This document shows positions 1-9,200 of a DNA stretch of 64,000 bases, in pieces. The notes beneath the pieces are model-generated. The model made no database searches and was not told the origin of the DNA. It was given only the letters and a program-made list of their open reading frames with translations. Both the position numbers and the translations under genes were made by a program. Within the stretch, counting starts at the first letter, position 1, and every line of letters begins with the position of its first letter. Origin of the DNA: Candidatus Contendibacter sp. (GTDB lineage Bacteria; Pseudomonadota; Gammaproteobacteria; Competibacterales; Competibacteraceae); NCBI GenBank assembly GCA_029624675.1, contig JARSSP010000030.1, forward strand, positions 43,628 to 107,627, read 5' to 3'.

Positions 1-1104
1 GATTTCCAGGCAGACCACGCCGATGGTGATCATCAACTCCGGCGCCGAGGGGAAGTAGGTCCAGCCGTTACCGGGCTGCACGGCCATCAGATAGGAGTTG
101 AGCCGGTACAGCGAACCGCCGGCCAGCAGACTGATCGCCGCCAGGAACTGCCAGCGCTGGCTGGCGCGGCGGCGCGAGAGGAGTACGAAGATGGGCGCCA
201 GGAACAGCGCGGTTTCGATCAGGAACAGATTGCCATTCCGGTCGCCGGCAAAGGCCAGACCTAGATAGCCGCGATAGAGCAGATCGCCCCAGCGCAACAC
301 CAGGTAGGTCACCAGCAAACCGGCGACGACCCGCGCCAGCCGCGCGAACAGCGCCGCCTCCGAGGGGGTTTTGAACGTTCGTTGCACCAGAGTGGCCTCC
401 ATCATCACCACCCCGTAGCCCATGGTCAGCGCCGAGATCAGGTACAGCAGCGGCAACCAGATCGTGTTCCATAACGGTGAAAGCTTGTAGCCCAGGATCA
501 ACAGCACCGAACCTAGCGAGGACTGGTGCATGGTCGGCAGCAGCACTCCCAATGCAATCAGTACGTACATGTACCGCTTCAGGAAGGCTTGTAGGCGGTC
601 CAGACGGAACCGTTGCCTGATCTCGGGCGACATGCGCTCCAGAAACGCCGGGCAAAACTCCAGCCACAGCACGGTGATGTAGGCCATGACGCACAGCGCC
701 ACTTCGAAGATCACCGAGTTCGGCTGGGCGTACCAGGGCAGCAACAGATTGAAGGCGTTCCAGTACCGGCCCAGGTCGATCATCACGGCGAGGCCGGCCA
801 GGGTGTAGCCGAACACCCCGCCGAGCAGGGCGGGCCGCATCAGCGGGTGGTACACCTTGCGGTTGAAGATGTAGATCAGCAGCGCCATGGCGAAACCGCC
901 ACAGCCGAAGGCTGTGCCGATCACCACATCCAGCACCACCCAGGTGCCGATGGGATAGCCGTTGCTCATGTTGGAAACGTCGCCCATCCCGAACAGAAAG
1001 CGGCGCGCGATGAAATAAGCCGCGATCAACAAGAACAGGCCGAGGATCAGGAAAGGCTTGGTAACGATTTTGCCGCCGAGCGGCCGATGGACGATGGCGC
1101 TCAT
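1..1104 (-). CDS. hybB: NrfD/HybB-type membrane subunit of [NiFe]-hydrogenase (partial)
   Basis: Integral membrane quinone-facing subunit that passes electrons between the periplasmic hydrogenase/HybA unit and the quinone pool. The frame is open from ATG at 1104 to the window edge (368 codons with no stop), so the C-terminus lies outside; E. coli HybB is 392 residues, so only a short tail should be missing. The translation begins MSAIVHRPLGGKIVTKPF and holds about nine to ten hydrophobic helices, with the NrfD/PsrC-like stretch YPIGTWVVLDVVIG and the QSSLGSVLLI segment. Its ATG overlaps the hybA stop (ATGA), so the two are translationally coupled. The large catalytic subunit hybC would be expected just beyond the left edge. 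Identification is strong at family level; HybB rather than another NrfD protein rests on the neighbours. Confidence 0.9.
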   Translation of the reverse strand, partial: MSAIVHRPLGGKIVTKPFLILGLFLLIAAYFIARRFLFGMGDVSNMSNGYPIGTWVVLDVVIGTAFGCGGFAMALLIYIFNRKVYHPLMRPALLGGVFGYTLAGLAVMIDLGRYWNAFNLLLPWYAQPNSVIFEVALCVMAYITVLWLEFCPAFLERMSPEIRQRFRLDRLQAFLKRYMYVLIALGVLLPTMHQSSLGSVLLILGYKLSPLWNTIWLPLLYLISALTMGYGVVMMEATLVQRTFKTPSEAALFARLARVVAGLLVTYLVLRWGDLLYRGYLGLAFAGDRNGNLFLIETALFLAPIFVLLSRRRASQRWQFLAAISLLAGGSLYRLNSYLMAVQPGNGWTYFPSAPELMITIGVVCLEI

Positions 1105-2195
1105 GAGGATCGATCCTCATCGTTCTTGTGCTCGTCACCGTTCTTGGCGCTGCGCCGGGCCAGGAACACCAGCCCGCCGAACAAGGCCAGCGGAGCGATC
1201 ATGCCTTTATAGATCGTGTGCTGCATCCCTTCCGAGATAGCGGCGTAAGAATGATCGGGTAACTTGGGCAGACCGAGTTTTTCGTGCGGCACGCCGGTCA
1301 GATAGCGCACTTGCGTCCCGCCCGCCTCCTTTTCGCCGTAGATATGCGGCTGATAGTGGCCAACCGGCGCCACTTGGCCGGCGCGATCACCGCCCAGCAG
1401 ACCGCGTGGGAATTCGTACATTTCCCCAGGTTTGAGCGCCAACCGCCGCCGCGCCTCGGCTTGCAGATCCTCGACCCAGCCAAACAGCGATGCCCCGGTC
1501 GGGCATACGTCGCAACAGGCCGGAATCCGGCCTGACTGACTCGCCTCGCTCATCAAGTTTGCGGCGGTGGCGCCGGTCGTGCCTTGGTTAAGGTTGGAAA
1601 ATAAAGGATTGTCCTTGAGTCGATGGCTGCAAAACTGGCACTTGGAGATCCGACCAAATGGCTCGTCGAACTGATAATGCGGTACGTTGAACGGACAGCC
1701 GTAGACGCAGTAGCGGCAGCCGATGCAGGCATTTGGGTTATAGGTGACGACGCCGGTGACCGGATTCTTCTGCATCGCGCTCACCGGACAGACCGAGATG
1801 CAGGACGGATCGACGCAATGCAGGCAATGGCGCTTGACGAAGGCGTAGCCGTCCTTCTCGCGATCCTTTTCCGCCATGGTGCCGTTCTGATAGACGCGAA
1901 TGACATTGAGCGTCTTGCCGGAGATGTCCAACGCCGTATCCCAGGTACCCTCGTTCCAGCCGTTTAAAGCTTGCGGTTGTTCAACCGGCATGCCGTTGGC
2001 TTCCTTGCAGGCGGCGACGCAGGCTTTGCAACCGATGCACTGCGTCGAGTCGTACAGCATTCCGATAGCCTTGGGTGGCAACGGCTTCGGTTCGCGCGGC
2101 GCGAAGGGTGCGCTGGCTTCCGCGACCGGCGCGGCGGCGACGGTGGCAACCGCTCCAGCGGCCCCCCGCAAAAATTGTCTGCGACTTATGTCCAT
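1101..2195 (-). CDS. hybA: HybA-like periplasmic four-cluster ferredoxin subunit of hydrogenase
   Basis: Electron-transfer subunit (364 aa) between the hydrogenase small subunit and HybB. The N-terminus MDISRRQFLRGAAG is a twin-arginine signal, so the protein is exported folded. Four cysteine groups of 4Fe-4S type follow: CIGCKACVAACKEANG, CLHCVDPSCISVCP, CIGCRYCVYGCPFNVP, and CQFC with CCDVCPTG further on. A C-terminal hydrophobic segment (MIAPLALFGGLVFLARRS) is a membrane anchor, as in E. coli HybA. The start at 2195 is chosen because it follows a GAGAGG ribosome site and puts the RR motif at residues 5-6; longer in-frame extensions would run into the small-subunit gene. It begins 10 nt after the small-subunit stop. 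Confidence 0.92.
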   Translation of the reverse strand: MDISRRQFLRGAAGAVATVAAAPVAEASAPFAPREPKPLPPKAIGMLYDSTQCIGCKACVAACKEANGMPVEQPQALNGWNEGTWDTALDISGKTLNVIRVYQNGTMAEKDREKDGYAFVKRHCLHCVDPSCISVCPVSAMQKNPVTGVVTYNPNACIGCRYCVYGCPFNVPHYQFDEPFGRISKCQFCSHRLKDNPLFSNLNQGTTGATAANLMSEASQSGRIPACCDVCPTGASLFGWVEDLQAEARRRLALKPGEMYEFPRGLLGGDRAGQVAPVGHYQPHIYGEKEAGGTQVRYLTGVPHEKLGLPKLPDHSYAAISEGMQHTIYKGMIAPLALFGGLVFLARRSAKNGDEHKNDEDRSS

Positions 2196-2205
2196 GGCGC
2201 ACCTC

Positions 2206-3372
2206 TCATTGTTCATCGCCGTGCGGGTTGGCTTTGGACTGGGTTTCGTCGTCCATGCCGCGCAGGGCCATGGCGCCCGCGCCCACCGCCAATCCAGCCA
2301 CGCCAGCGACGATCGCGGCGGCGGCCGGGCTGATTCCCTCTCCCTTGGGTGCGTTGACCGCCGGGAAAGCGGTGGGCGGCGCGAACGTCTGAACCTTGGC
2401 GAGCGCGTGGATCGGCTTGGTGAAACCGATCCCTTGCTCGGTGCAACCGAAACAGGGATGGCCGATTCCCACCGGCCAGTTGCCCTCGCCGACGTCGCCG
2501 AAACCGACTGTCGGGCAGTTGGCGTGGGTTTCCGGCCCCTTGCAGCCGATCTTGTAAAGGCAGAAGCCCTGGCGATGACCGTAGTCGCCAAATTCCAGGG
2601 CGAAGCGGCCGGCGTCGAAGTGCGGACGCCGCTCGCAGTTTTCGTGGATGAGCCGGCCGTAGGCGAACTTGGGCCGGTTTTTGCCGTCCAGCGCGGGCGG
2701 CTTGCCGAAGGTGAGGAGGTAGAGGACCGTGGAGAGGAAGTTGTAGGGATTGGGTGGACAGCCGGGAATGTTGATCACCGTTTTACCCGGCAACACTTCA
2801 TGCACCGGTTTTGCCAGTGTCGGGTTGGGGTCGCTCGATGGGATACCGCCCCAGGAGGCGCAGGAGCCGATGCCGATGATCGCCGCCGCTCCTTCGGCCG
2901 CTTCCTTGACGGCTTCCAAAATTGGCTTGCCGGCAACCATGCAGTAAACGCCGCCATCCTTGGTCGGAATCGAGCCGTCCACCACCAACACGAACTTGCC
3001 CCAGTTCGCCTTCATCGACTTGGCTTTGTATGCCTCGGCCTGATGACCGGCTCCCGAACACAAGGCTTCGTGGTAGTCGAGGGAGATCATGTCGAGGATC
3101 AGGGTTTCGAGCGTCGGATGGTAGGCGCGCAGCAGCGATTCGGTGCAGCCGGTGCATTCCTGCGCCGACAGCCAGATGACCGGTGGCCGGGTCGCGGCGG
3201 TGGCGGCTTCCGCGATGCGGATGCCCATCAGCGACGACAAGCCCAAGGTCGCCGCGACTCCGGTGCAGTATTTCAGGAATTGGCGGCGGGTCAGTCCACC
3301 GAGCGCGCCCCGATAGCCGTCGGGGTCCTGAACCACGCGGGTTTCAAGATCGTGATTGCTAGAAGAATCCAT
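2206..3372 (-). CDS. hybO: [NiFe]-hydrogenase small subunit, Tat-exported, membrane-bound (group 1)
   Basis: Small subunit (388 aa) carrying the Fe-S relay that takes electrons from H2 oxidised at the NiFe site of the large subunit. LTRRQFLKYCTG is a Tat signal near residue 29. Cluster ligands are visible: ECTGCTES (proximal), GSCASWGG and GCPPNPYN, HENCERR with CLYKIGCKG and HANCP (distal), and HPCFGCTEQG (medial). A C-terminal hydrophobic helix (AAAIVAGVAGLAVGAGAMAL) suggests membrane attachment. ATG 3372 sits after GAGAGGGGG; a TTG one codon upstream is less likely. It is first in the hybO-hybA-hybB operon and lies downstream of an FNR-like box. HybO is preferred over HyaA because HybA and HybB follow. 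Confidence 0.93.
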   Translation of the reverse strand: MDSSSNHDLETRVVQDPDGYRGALGGLTRRQFLKYCTGVAATLGLSSLMGIRIAEAATAATRPPVIWLSAQECTGCTESLLRAYHPTLETLILDMISLDYHEALCSGAGHQAEAYKAKSMKANWGKFVLVVDGSIPTKDGGVYCMVAGKPILEAVKEAAEGAAAIIGIGSCASWGGIPSSDPNPTLAKPVHEVLPGKTVINIPGCPPNPYNFLSTVLYLLTFGKPPALDGKNRPKFAYGRLIHENCERRPHFDAGRFALEFGDYGHRQGFCLYKIGCKGPETHANCPTVGFGDVGEGNWPVGIGHPCFGCTEQGIGFTKPIHALAKVQTFAPPTAFPAVNAPKGEGISPAAAAIVAGVAGLAVGAGAMALRGMDDETQSKANPHGDEQ

Positions 3373-3434
3373 CAATACCCCCTCTCTTTCCGGACTGGTT
3401 ATTGATGAATCTAGTGGAGCAGTGACTGGGTTAA

Positions 3435-3448
3435 TTGACGATGGTCAA
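3435..3448 (-). promoter_or_regulatory. FNR-type operator before the hydrogenase operon
   Basis: TTGACGATGGTCAA is a perfect 5-4-5 palindrome matching the FNR consensus TTGAT-N4-ATCAA at 8 of 10 positions. On the minus strand the hexamer TAGATT (3413-3408) is centred exactly 31 nt downstream, the distance expected when FNR sits at -41.5 of a class II promoter, which puts transcription start near 3400 and the hybO ATG about 28 nt further. The adjacent gene encodes an FNR-like protein whose recognition helix retains E-x2-SR. Functional assignment is inference. Confidence 0.65.
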
Positions 3449-3519
3449 ATTTTGAAAATTTTTTATCAGGCGAAATTGGCGGTTCATGTGGATGGATTCC
3501 CGGGATCCGAACCGACCCG

Positions 3520-4254
3520 TCAGTCCAGTAGCGTCGGCGGCCTGCTGTCGTTAAGCAGCCAATGGGACCGCGCCACGTATACGGTGCGCCCCGAGAAACG
3601 GGCAATGCCGTCTTCCTCCAATCGGCCGATGATCCGCGACAGGGTTTCATGGCGGGCGCCGATCATGGAGGCGAGATCGCGCCGCGACAACGGCAGTTCC
3701 ATGAAGTGGCCGCCGTCGGTGGCGGTGCGGCCATGACGGTTCATCAAGGCCCGCAGGAGATGGATAAACTTGTCCCGATTGGACAGGGTGGCGTTGCGCA
3801 CCAGGTGGTCGTGCGCTTCGTCCATGTCTCGGGCAATGCGGCGCAGGAACTGTTGCCCCAAGGCGGGATTGCGTTCGAGCAGTAATTTCACTACCGCGCG
3901 GTCGACGAAGCAGACTTTGCTTGGCCCAAGCGCCTCGGCGCCGTAACGACGATTCTCGCCCAGCAGCAAACCTCGATAGCCCAGGGTATCGCCGGGATAG
4001 GCGAGTCGCAGCAGGACCGTGTTGCCCTCCGCGTTGCCCTTGCGGATGGCCGCCGTGCCCGAGGCCACGCAGTAGACGCCATGGCTCGGCTCTCCCGCCG
4101 AGAAGATCGTCTCGCCCGCCCGATACCGCCGTTTTTTCAGGTGACGCGAGAGGAACCGGGTTTCCTCCTCGTTCAAAACACACCACTCACTGCGCTGGCG
4201 CAATGGACAACCCATGCAACCGGCGCCCGACGCGCCTCCGCCTTGCTCCACCAT
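3520..4254 (-). CDS. Crp/FNR-family transcriptional regulator with N-terminal cysteine cluster
   Basis: Likely oxygen- or redox-responsive activator (244 aa). N-terminal cysteines C13-x2-C16-x8-C25, plus a central Cys115 in SKVCFVD, resemble the four-cysteine set that holds the 4Fe-4S cluster in FNR, although the spacing differs from E. coli FNR. A cyclic-nucleotide-like beta barrel (about residues 35-115) and dimer helix follow, then a helix-turn-helix with ETLSRIIGRL, equivalent to the FNR recognition helix ETISRLLGRF. ATG 4254 has GGGAGGG upstream; an upstream in-frame TTG at 4335 lacks a ribosome site. It lies upstream of the hydrogenase operon on the same strand and could also control the nar genes at the far end of the window. 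The sensed signal is unproven. Confidence 0.85.
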   Translation of the reverse strand: MVEQGGGASGAGCMGCPLRQRSEWCVLNEEETRFLSRHLKKRRYRAGETIFSAGEPSHGVYCVASGTAAIRKGNAEGNTVLLRLAYPGDTLGYRGLLLGENRRYGAEALGPSKVCFVDRAVVKLLLERNPALGQQFLRRIARDMDEAHDHLVRNATLSNRDKFIHLLRALMNRHGRTATDGGHFMELPLSRRDLASMIGARHETLSRIIGRLEEDGIARFSGRTVYVARSHWLLNDSRPPTLLD

Positions 4255-4369
4255 CGCTACCCTCCCAAGTGTTGGGGTACTCGCGCCTCCAGGACGCAAC
4301 CTTGCCTTCCCTGGAAAAAACAGCTTTTCGATCAATAGGCGAGGATGCCTGGAACCAACCGCTATAATT

Positions 4370-4393
4370 GACTTGAAAAATATAGTTCAAGTC
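4370..4393. promoter_or_regulatory. Inverted repeat GACTTGAA-N8-TTCAAGTC in a divergent promoter region
   Basis: Perfect 8-bp arms with an AT-rich 8-nt spacer (aaatatag). It lies between the FNR-like regulator and the divergent cytochrome c gene, just downstream of a plus-strand TATAAT (4363-4368) and overlapping TTGAAC (4390-4385), which could be a minus-strand -35. The position suits an operator that represses one or both genes. The N8 spacing excludes a standard FNR box. The cognate protein is unknown. Confidence 0.5.
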
Positions 4394-4426
4394 TGGTCAA
4401 GTGGAACCAACGCGGAGGATTGCAAC

Positions 4427-4876
4427 ATGAAAAAACAGTGGATTCGACCGCTCACGGTGATCGCCATCGTCTGGTCCCTGGCGGGCTCGCTGGGGGTCAT
4501 CAAGCCTGCCTCGGGCTTTCTTACCCTTCTGATTCCAAAGGCCTTAGCCCAGGATAATAGCCAGTATGCCGCGAAACCCACCGGCTGGGATGGACCAGCG
4601 GGGTCGTGCGTCGTCTGCCACGATCTGGCGAAAGGCGCATCCTGGCGGGTTGCGCCCAATCTCTGGGGCATCGTCGGCGCGCCCAAGGCGGGCGCCAAGG
4701 GGTACGGCTATTCCCTGGCGCTCGCCCAGGCGGGAGGAACGTGGACGGCCAAGGAGTTGGACGAGTATTTGGCCAACCCCAATAAATTTTTGCCGGGCAC
4801 CAACAAGACGATCAGCGTGACCGATCCCGAGGAACGCGCCCGGATCGTCAAGTTTCTAGGCACGCTGAAGGATTGA
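4427..4876 (+). CDS. Small exported monohaem c-type cytochrome
   Basis: A 149-aa protein with a long signal peptide ending in ALA-QD (about residue 41) and one haem site CVVCH. The mature part has a class I cytochrome c plan: haem site, PNLWGIVG, YSLALAQAGGTWTAKELDEYLANP, LPGTNKTISV, then a final helix RARIVKFLGTL. In ordinary class I proteins the loop after PGT carries the axial methionine (PGTKM); here it reads PGTNKT and the mature protein contains no methionine at all. The sixth haem ligand must therefore be another residue or absent. GGAGG precedes ATG 4427. It is divergent from the regulator gene and may be an electron carrier linked to anaerobic metabolism; no partner is identified. 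Confidence 0.88.
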   Translation: MKKQWIRPLTVIAIVWSLAGSLGVIKPASGFLTLLIPKALAQDNSQYAAKPTGWDGPAGSCVVCHDLAKGASWRVAPNLWGIVGAPKAGAKGYGYSLALAQAGGTWTAKELDEYLANPNKFLPGTNKTISVTDPEERARIVKFLGTLKD

Positions 4877-4992
4877 GCGGCGTTTTTGCAGCTTCTTGCG
4901 ACTAAGTTATTAAAAAATAATTATTTTTGTCAGTCTCCCGCCCGCGGGCGAGGGTGGGCGGCTTCCAAGACGCCGGGGACGACTCGGTCAGT

Positions 4993-5520
4993 TTACGCGT
5001 CGTCCCGGTCCTGTTTGACCAGGATCAATCGGTCGGTGGCAAAGCCCAGCGCCTTGGCTCGCTTCAGCAGATCTTCCAGCACGGCCGGCGGCACCGACCG
5101 GGTTCGGGCTAGAATCCACAGATAATCCCGACTGGGACCGCTGACGAGGGCGTGGGAATAATTCGCCCGATCCAGGGCAAGGATATGGTAACCGCCATAA
5201 AAGGGGCCGAAAAACGAGACCCTCAATGAGCCGACGGTCGATTCGCCGGTGAAATAGGCGCGGCCCTCGGCTTCCTTCCAGACCCCGGCGCGGTCGTCGT
5301 AACCGCGATTGAGCACCTTGACGCCGCCATCCGCGCCCAGGTCATACGTCGCGCTAACATTGCTCAGCCCGCGCTCAAAGGAATGGTCCAGCCGGGCGAT
5401 TTCGTACCACTTGCCAAGATAGCGGTCCAGCTCAAAACCGGCGATCGGCGTCACGCCGGACGGCGGCGCCACGGCGCAGCCACCCAGCAACATCCATAGG
5501 GACAGCAATATTTTTTTCAT
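4993..5520 (-). CDS. blc: Outer-membrane lipocalin Blc
   Basis: Bacterial lipocalin (175 aa), a lipoprotein barrel binding fatty acids or lysophospholipids. The N-terminus MKKILLSLWMLLGGCAVAP gives a type II signal with lipobox LGGC. The signature GKWYEIARLDHSFERG, the NVSATYDL strand, LRVSFFGPFYGGYHIL and the RDYLWILARTRSVP segment match E. coli Blc at similar length (177 aa). It is a single gene, divergent from rnhB with 162 nt between the two starts. Confidence 0.93.
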   Translation of the reverse strand: MKKILLSLWMLLGGCAVAPPSGVTPIAGFELDRYLGKWYEIARLDHSFERGLSNVSATYDLGADGGVKVLNRGYDDRAGVWKEAEGRAYFTGESTVGSLRVSFFGPFYGGYHILALDRANYSHALVSGPSRDYLWILARTRSVPPAVLEDLLKRAKALGFATDRLILVKQDRDDA

Positions 5521-5682
5521 GGGCGCGTTCTGACTCCAAAGTAATGATCGGACGATGTCGATGCATTTCCATTATCGGGTTGTGATACTGTTTTACCGTT
5601 TACGTTCCTTGGTGAGTTCAGAGTTTGTCGTATCCACCATGTGCGCCTTCCTCGAACGATAGTATGGCCTTCGTCCGCCAAC

Positions 5683-6276
5683 ATGCCTGAACACATCCTG
5701 GTCGCGGGTGTGGACGAGGCTGGACGCGGTCCCCTGGCCGGTCCCGTCGTCGCCGCCGCCGTCATTCTCGACCCCTCTCGGCCCATCGTGGGTTTGGCCG
5801 ACTCCAAAAAACTCAGCGCCACCCAGCGCGAGCGGTTGGCGGAGGAAATTCGCGCCAGGGCGCTGGCCTGGGCGCTGGGTCGAGCCGAAGTCGCCGAGAT
5901 CGACCGGGTCAATATCCTGCAAGCGACCCTGCTGGCGATGCAACGGGCGGTGACCGCCCTGAGCATTGCTCCAGAACAGGCGTGGGTGGATGGCAACCGC
6001 TGTCCGTGCTTGCCCTGTCCCTGCCGGGCCATCGTCAAGGGCGACGCCACCGTGCCGGCCATCAGCGCCGCCTCGATCCTGGCCAAGGTCGCGCGGGACG
6101 CCGAGTTGCGCCAACTGCACGCGCGTTATCCCGGCTACGGTTTTGCCCGACACAAGGGCTATCCGACCGCTGTCCACCTGGACGCCTTGCGCCGCCTGGG
6201 TCCGTGCCCCGAGCACCGTCGTTCCTACGCCCCCGTCGTCGCCGTGCTGCAAATCATCCTCGAGACACACGCATGA
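5683..6276 (+). CDS. rnhB: Ribonuclease HII
   Basis: Removes ribonucleotides from DNA and RNA primers (197 aa). Active-site acidic residues are visible in [14 protein letters not shown] (D and E) and in the central VDGN segment; [10 protein letters not shown] and HKGYPT are typical of the family. The start [16 protein letters not shown] is preferred to longer versions because RnhB normally begins just before this motif; no strong ribosome site is seen. The stop overlaps the dnaE start as ATGA, giving the rnhB-dnaE order common in gammaproteobacteria. Confidence 0.95.
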   Translation: MPEHILVAGVDEAGRGPLAGPVVAAAVILDPSRPIVGLADSKKLSATQRERLAEEIRARALAWALGRAEVAEIDRVNILQATLLAMQRAVTALSIAPEQAWVDGNRCPCLPCPCRAIVKGDATVPAISAASILAKVARDAELRQLHARYPGYGFARHKGYPTAVHLDALRRLGPCPEHRRSYAPVVAVLQIILETHA

Positions 6277-9200
6277 CCGCCCGTTTCGTTCACCTGCGCC
6301 TGCACACTGAATACTCACTGGTGGACGGACTGATTCGTATCAAGAGCCTGGTCGGGCAGGTCGCCGCCGCCGGGATGCCAGCGGTCGCGGTGACCGATGT
6401 CAGCAATCTGTTCGCCCTGATCAAGTTTTACCGGGCAGCGCTCGGGGCCGGTATCAAGCCTATCGTCGGGGTGGAGGCCTGGGTACGGCGGCAGGACGAG
6501 CCGGCCCGCTTGGTGCTGTTGTGCCAGAATCTGACGGGTTACCACAGCCTGACCCGGTTGGTGAGTCGGGGGTTTCTTGAAGGCCAGCAGCGAGGCATTC
6601 CAATCCTCGACCGAGCTTGGCTGACGGGAAATACCGACGGCTTGATCGCGCTGTCTGGCGGGCGCGAGGGCGAACTCGGCCAAGCGTTGCTGAATGACCG
6701 GCTTGATCAGGCTCGGGCATGGCTGGCCGACTGGCGGCAACTGTTTCCGGGTCGGTTCTATCTGGAAGTGCAGCGAACCGGCCGGCCGCAAGAGGAAGCC
6801 TATCTGGAATCGGCGGTGGATTTGGCGGCGGCGACCGGGACGCCGGTGGTGGCCACCAATGAGGTTTGCTTTCTTCAACGCGGCGATTTTGAGGCGCACG
6901 AGGCGCGAGTTTGCATTCACGACGGCGCGACCCTAGGCGATCCACGCCGGCCGCGTCGGTACAGCGACCAGCAGTATTTGCGGACCCCAGCGGAAATGGC
7001 GGAGCTGTTCGCCGATCTGCCCGAGGCGCTGGAAAACAGCGTCGAGATCGCCCGCCGCTGCAATCTGCGGTTGGATCTGGGGAAAAACGTGCTGCCGGAT
7101 TTCCCGGTGCCCGAGGGAATGGACGCCAATTCATATTTCGCGCTCCAATCTCGCGCCGGTCTGGAACAGCGCCTGCGCCGGCTGTTCGATCCCGCCGCGC
7201 CGGATTTCGCCGACCGTCGCCGGCCTTACGACGAACGATTGGAAACCGAATTGAAGGTCATCATCCAGATGGGGTTTCCCGGCTATTTCCTCATCGTGGC
7301 CGACTTCATCCAGTGGGCGCGCGACCACGGCGTGCCGGTCGGGCCGGGGCGTGGCTCCGGCGCCGGTTCGCTGGTCGCCTACGCGCTCGGCATCACCGAC
7401 CTGGACCCCTTGGCCTATGAACTGTTGTTCGAGCGCTTCCTCAATCCCGAGCGGGTGTCGATGCCGGATTTCGACATCGATTTCTGCATGGAAGGCCGTG
7501 ACAAGGTCATCGACTACGTCGCCCAACGCTACGGTCGCGACCGGGTCTCGCAAATTGCCACCCACGGCAGCATGGCGGCTAAGGCGGTGGTGCGCGACGT
7601 GGGTCGGGTGCTCGGCCATCCCTACGGCTTCGTGGATCGCATCGCCAAGCTGATTCCGTTCGAACTGGGGATGACTCTCGACAAGGCCATTGAGCAGGAA
7701 GCGGAGTTGCGCCGGCTGTACGAGCATGATGAGGACGTCAAGGCGCTGATCGACCTGGCCCGCAAGCTGGAGGGATTGGCGCGCAACGTCGGCAAGCATG
7801 CCGGCGGGGTGGTGATCGCGCCATCCCGCCTGACCGATTTTTCGCCGCTGTATTGCGAAGAGGGCGATTCCAGCCTGGTCACCCAGTTCGACAAGGACGA
7901 TGTGGAAGCGGCCGGACTGGTGAAGTTCGATTTCTTGGGTCTGCGGACGCTGACCATCATCGACTGGGCAGCGCGGACCATCAACGACCAGCGCAAGGTC
8001 GTCGGCGAACCACCGCTGGATATCTCAACCATTCCGCTGGACGATGCGCCGACCTTCGACCTGCTCAAGCGCCATCGGACCACGGCGGTGTTTCAGTTGG
8101 AATCCAGCGGCATGAAGGACCTGATCCGTCGTCTGCAACCGGATTGCTTTGAGGATATCGTGGCGCTGGTGGCGCTGTTCCGACCAGGGCCGCTGCAATC
8201 GGGCATGGTCGACGACTTCATCGACCGCAAGCATGGTCGCGCCCGGATCGAATATCCCCATCCAGCCCTGGCGTCGATCCTCAAACCGACTTATGGCGTC
8301 ATTCTTTACCAGGAACAGGTGATGCAGATCGCCCAGGTGTTGTCGGGTTATACCTTGGGGGGGGCGGATTTGCTGCGTCGGGCGATGGGCAAGAAGGACG
8401 CCGAAAAAATGGCCAAGGAACGGGATGGGTTTGTGAAAGGCGCGACGAATCGCGGGGTCGAGCCGGAAACGGCATCTTATATATTTGACTTAATAGATAA
8501 ATTCGCGGGTTATGGTTTCAACAAGAGCCATAGCGCCGCCTATGCGCTCATTTCCTACCAGACCGCCTGGCTGAAGGCGCATTATCCAGCGGCGTTCATG
8601 GCGGCGGTGTTGTCCTCGGATATGGATAAGACCGATAAGATGGTGGTGTTCATCGAGGAGTGCCGCCGCATGGGTCTCAAGCTGACGTCGCCGGCTATCA
8701 ACGTGTCCGCTTACCATTTCACGGTGGGGAACGGTGGTGAAATCCTTTACGGTCTGGGGGCGATCAAGGGAGTGGGGGAGGGCGCCATCGAGGCGCTGGT
8801 CCAAGAGCGGAACCAAGGTGGGCCGTACCGCGACCTGTTTGACCTGTGTCGGCGAGTTGACTTACGCAAGCTCAACCGCCGCGTGCTGGAAGCGCTGATC
8901 CGCTCCGGCGCGTTTGATGCCCTCGGCCCCAATCGGGCGACACTGATGGCGCAATTGCTGGAGGCGCTGCAATTGGCCGAGCAGCATTCCCGTAACGATG
9001 CCGCCGGCCAAGATGATCTGTTCGGGTTGGCCGCCGCCGAGAAGACATCCGCCCGGCCATTGCACATCGCCAAGGTTCCCGAGTGGGATGAAGCAGAGCG
9101 GTTGCGCGCCGAGAAGGAGACGCTGGGTGTTTATCTGACCGGCCATCCCATCAGTCGGGTGGCGGCGGAACTGGCCGCGCTCCATGCCACCCGGTTGGGC

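Noticed and set aside
68..1138. Closed minus-strand frame of 356 codons
   Set aside because: It is a wrong frame; the hybB translation is open to the window edge in another frame and has NrfD-family sequence.
4877..4992. Possible terminator or small RNA after the cytochrome gene
   Set aside because: An AT palindrome (aaaataattatttt) is present but has no GC stem, so neither call is supported.
5982..6272. N-terminal extension of dnaE
   Set aside because: It lies over rnhB in another frame; DnaE similarity begins at the ATG at 6273.
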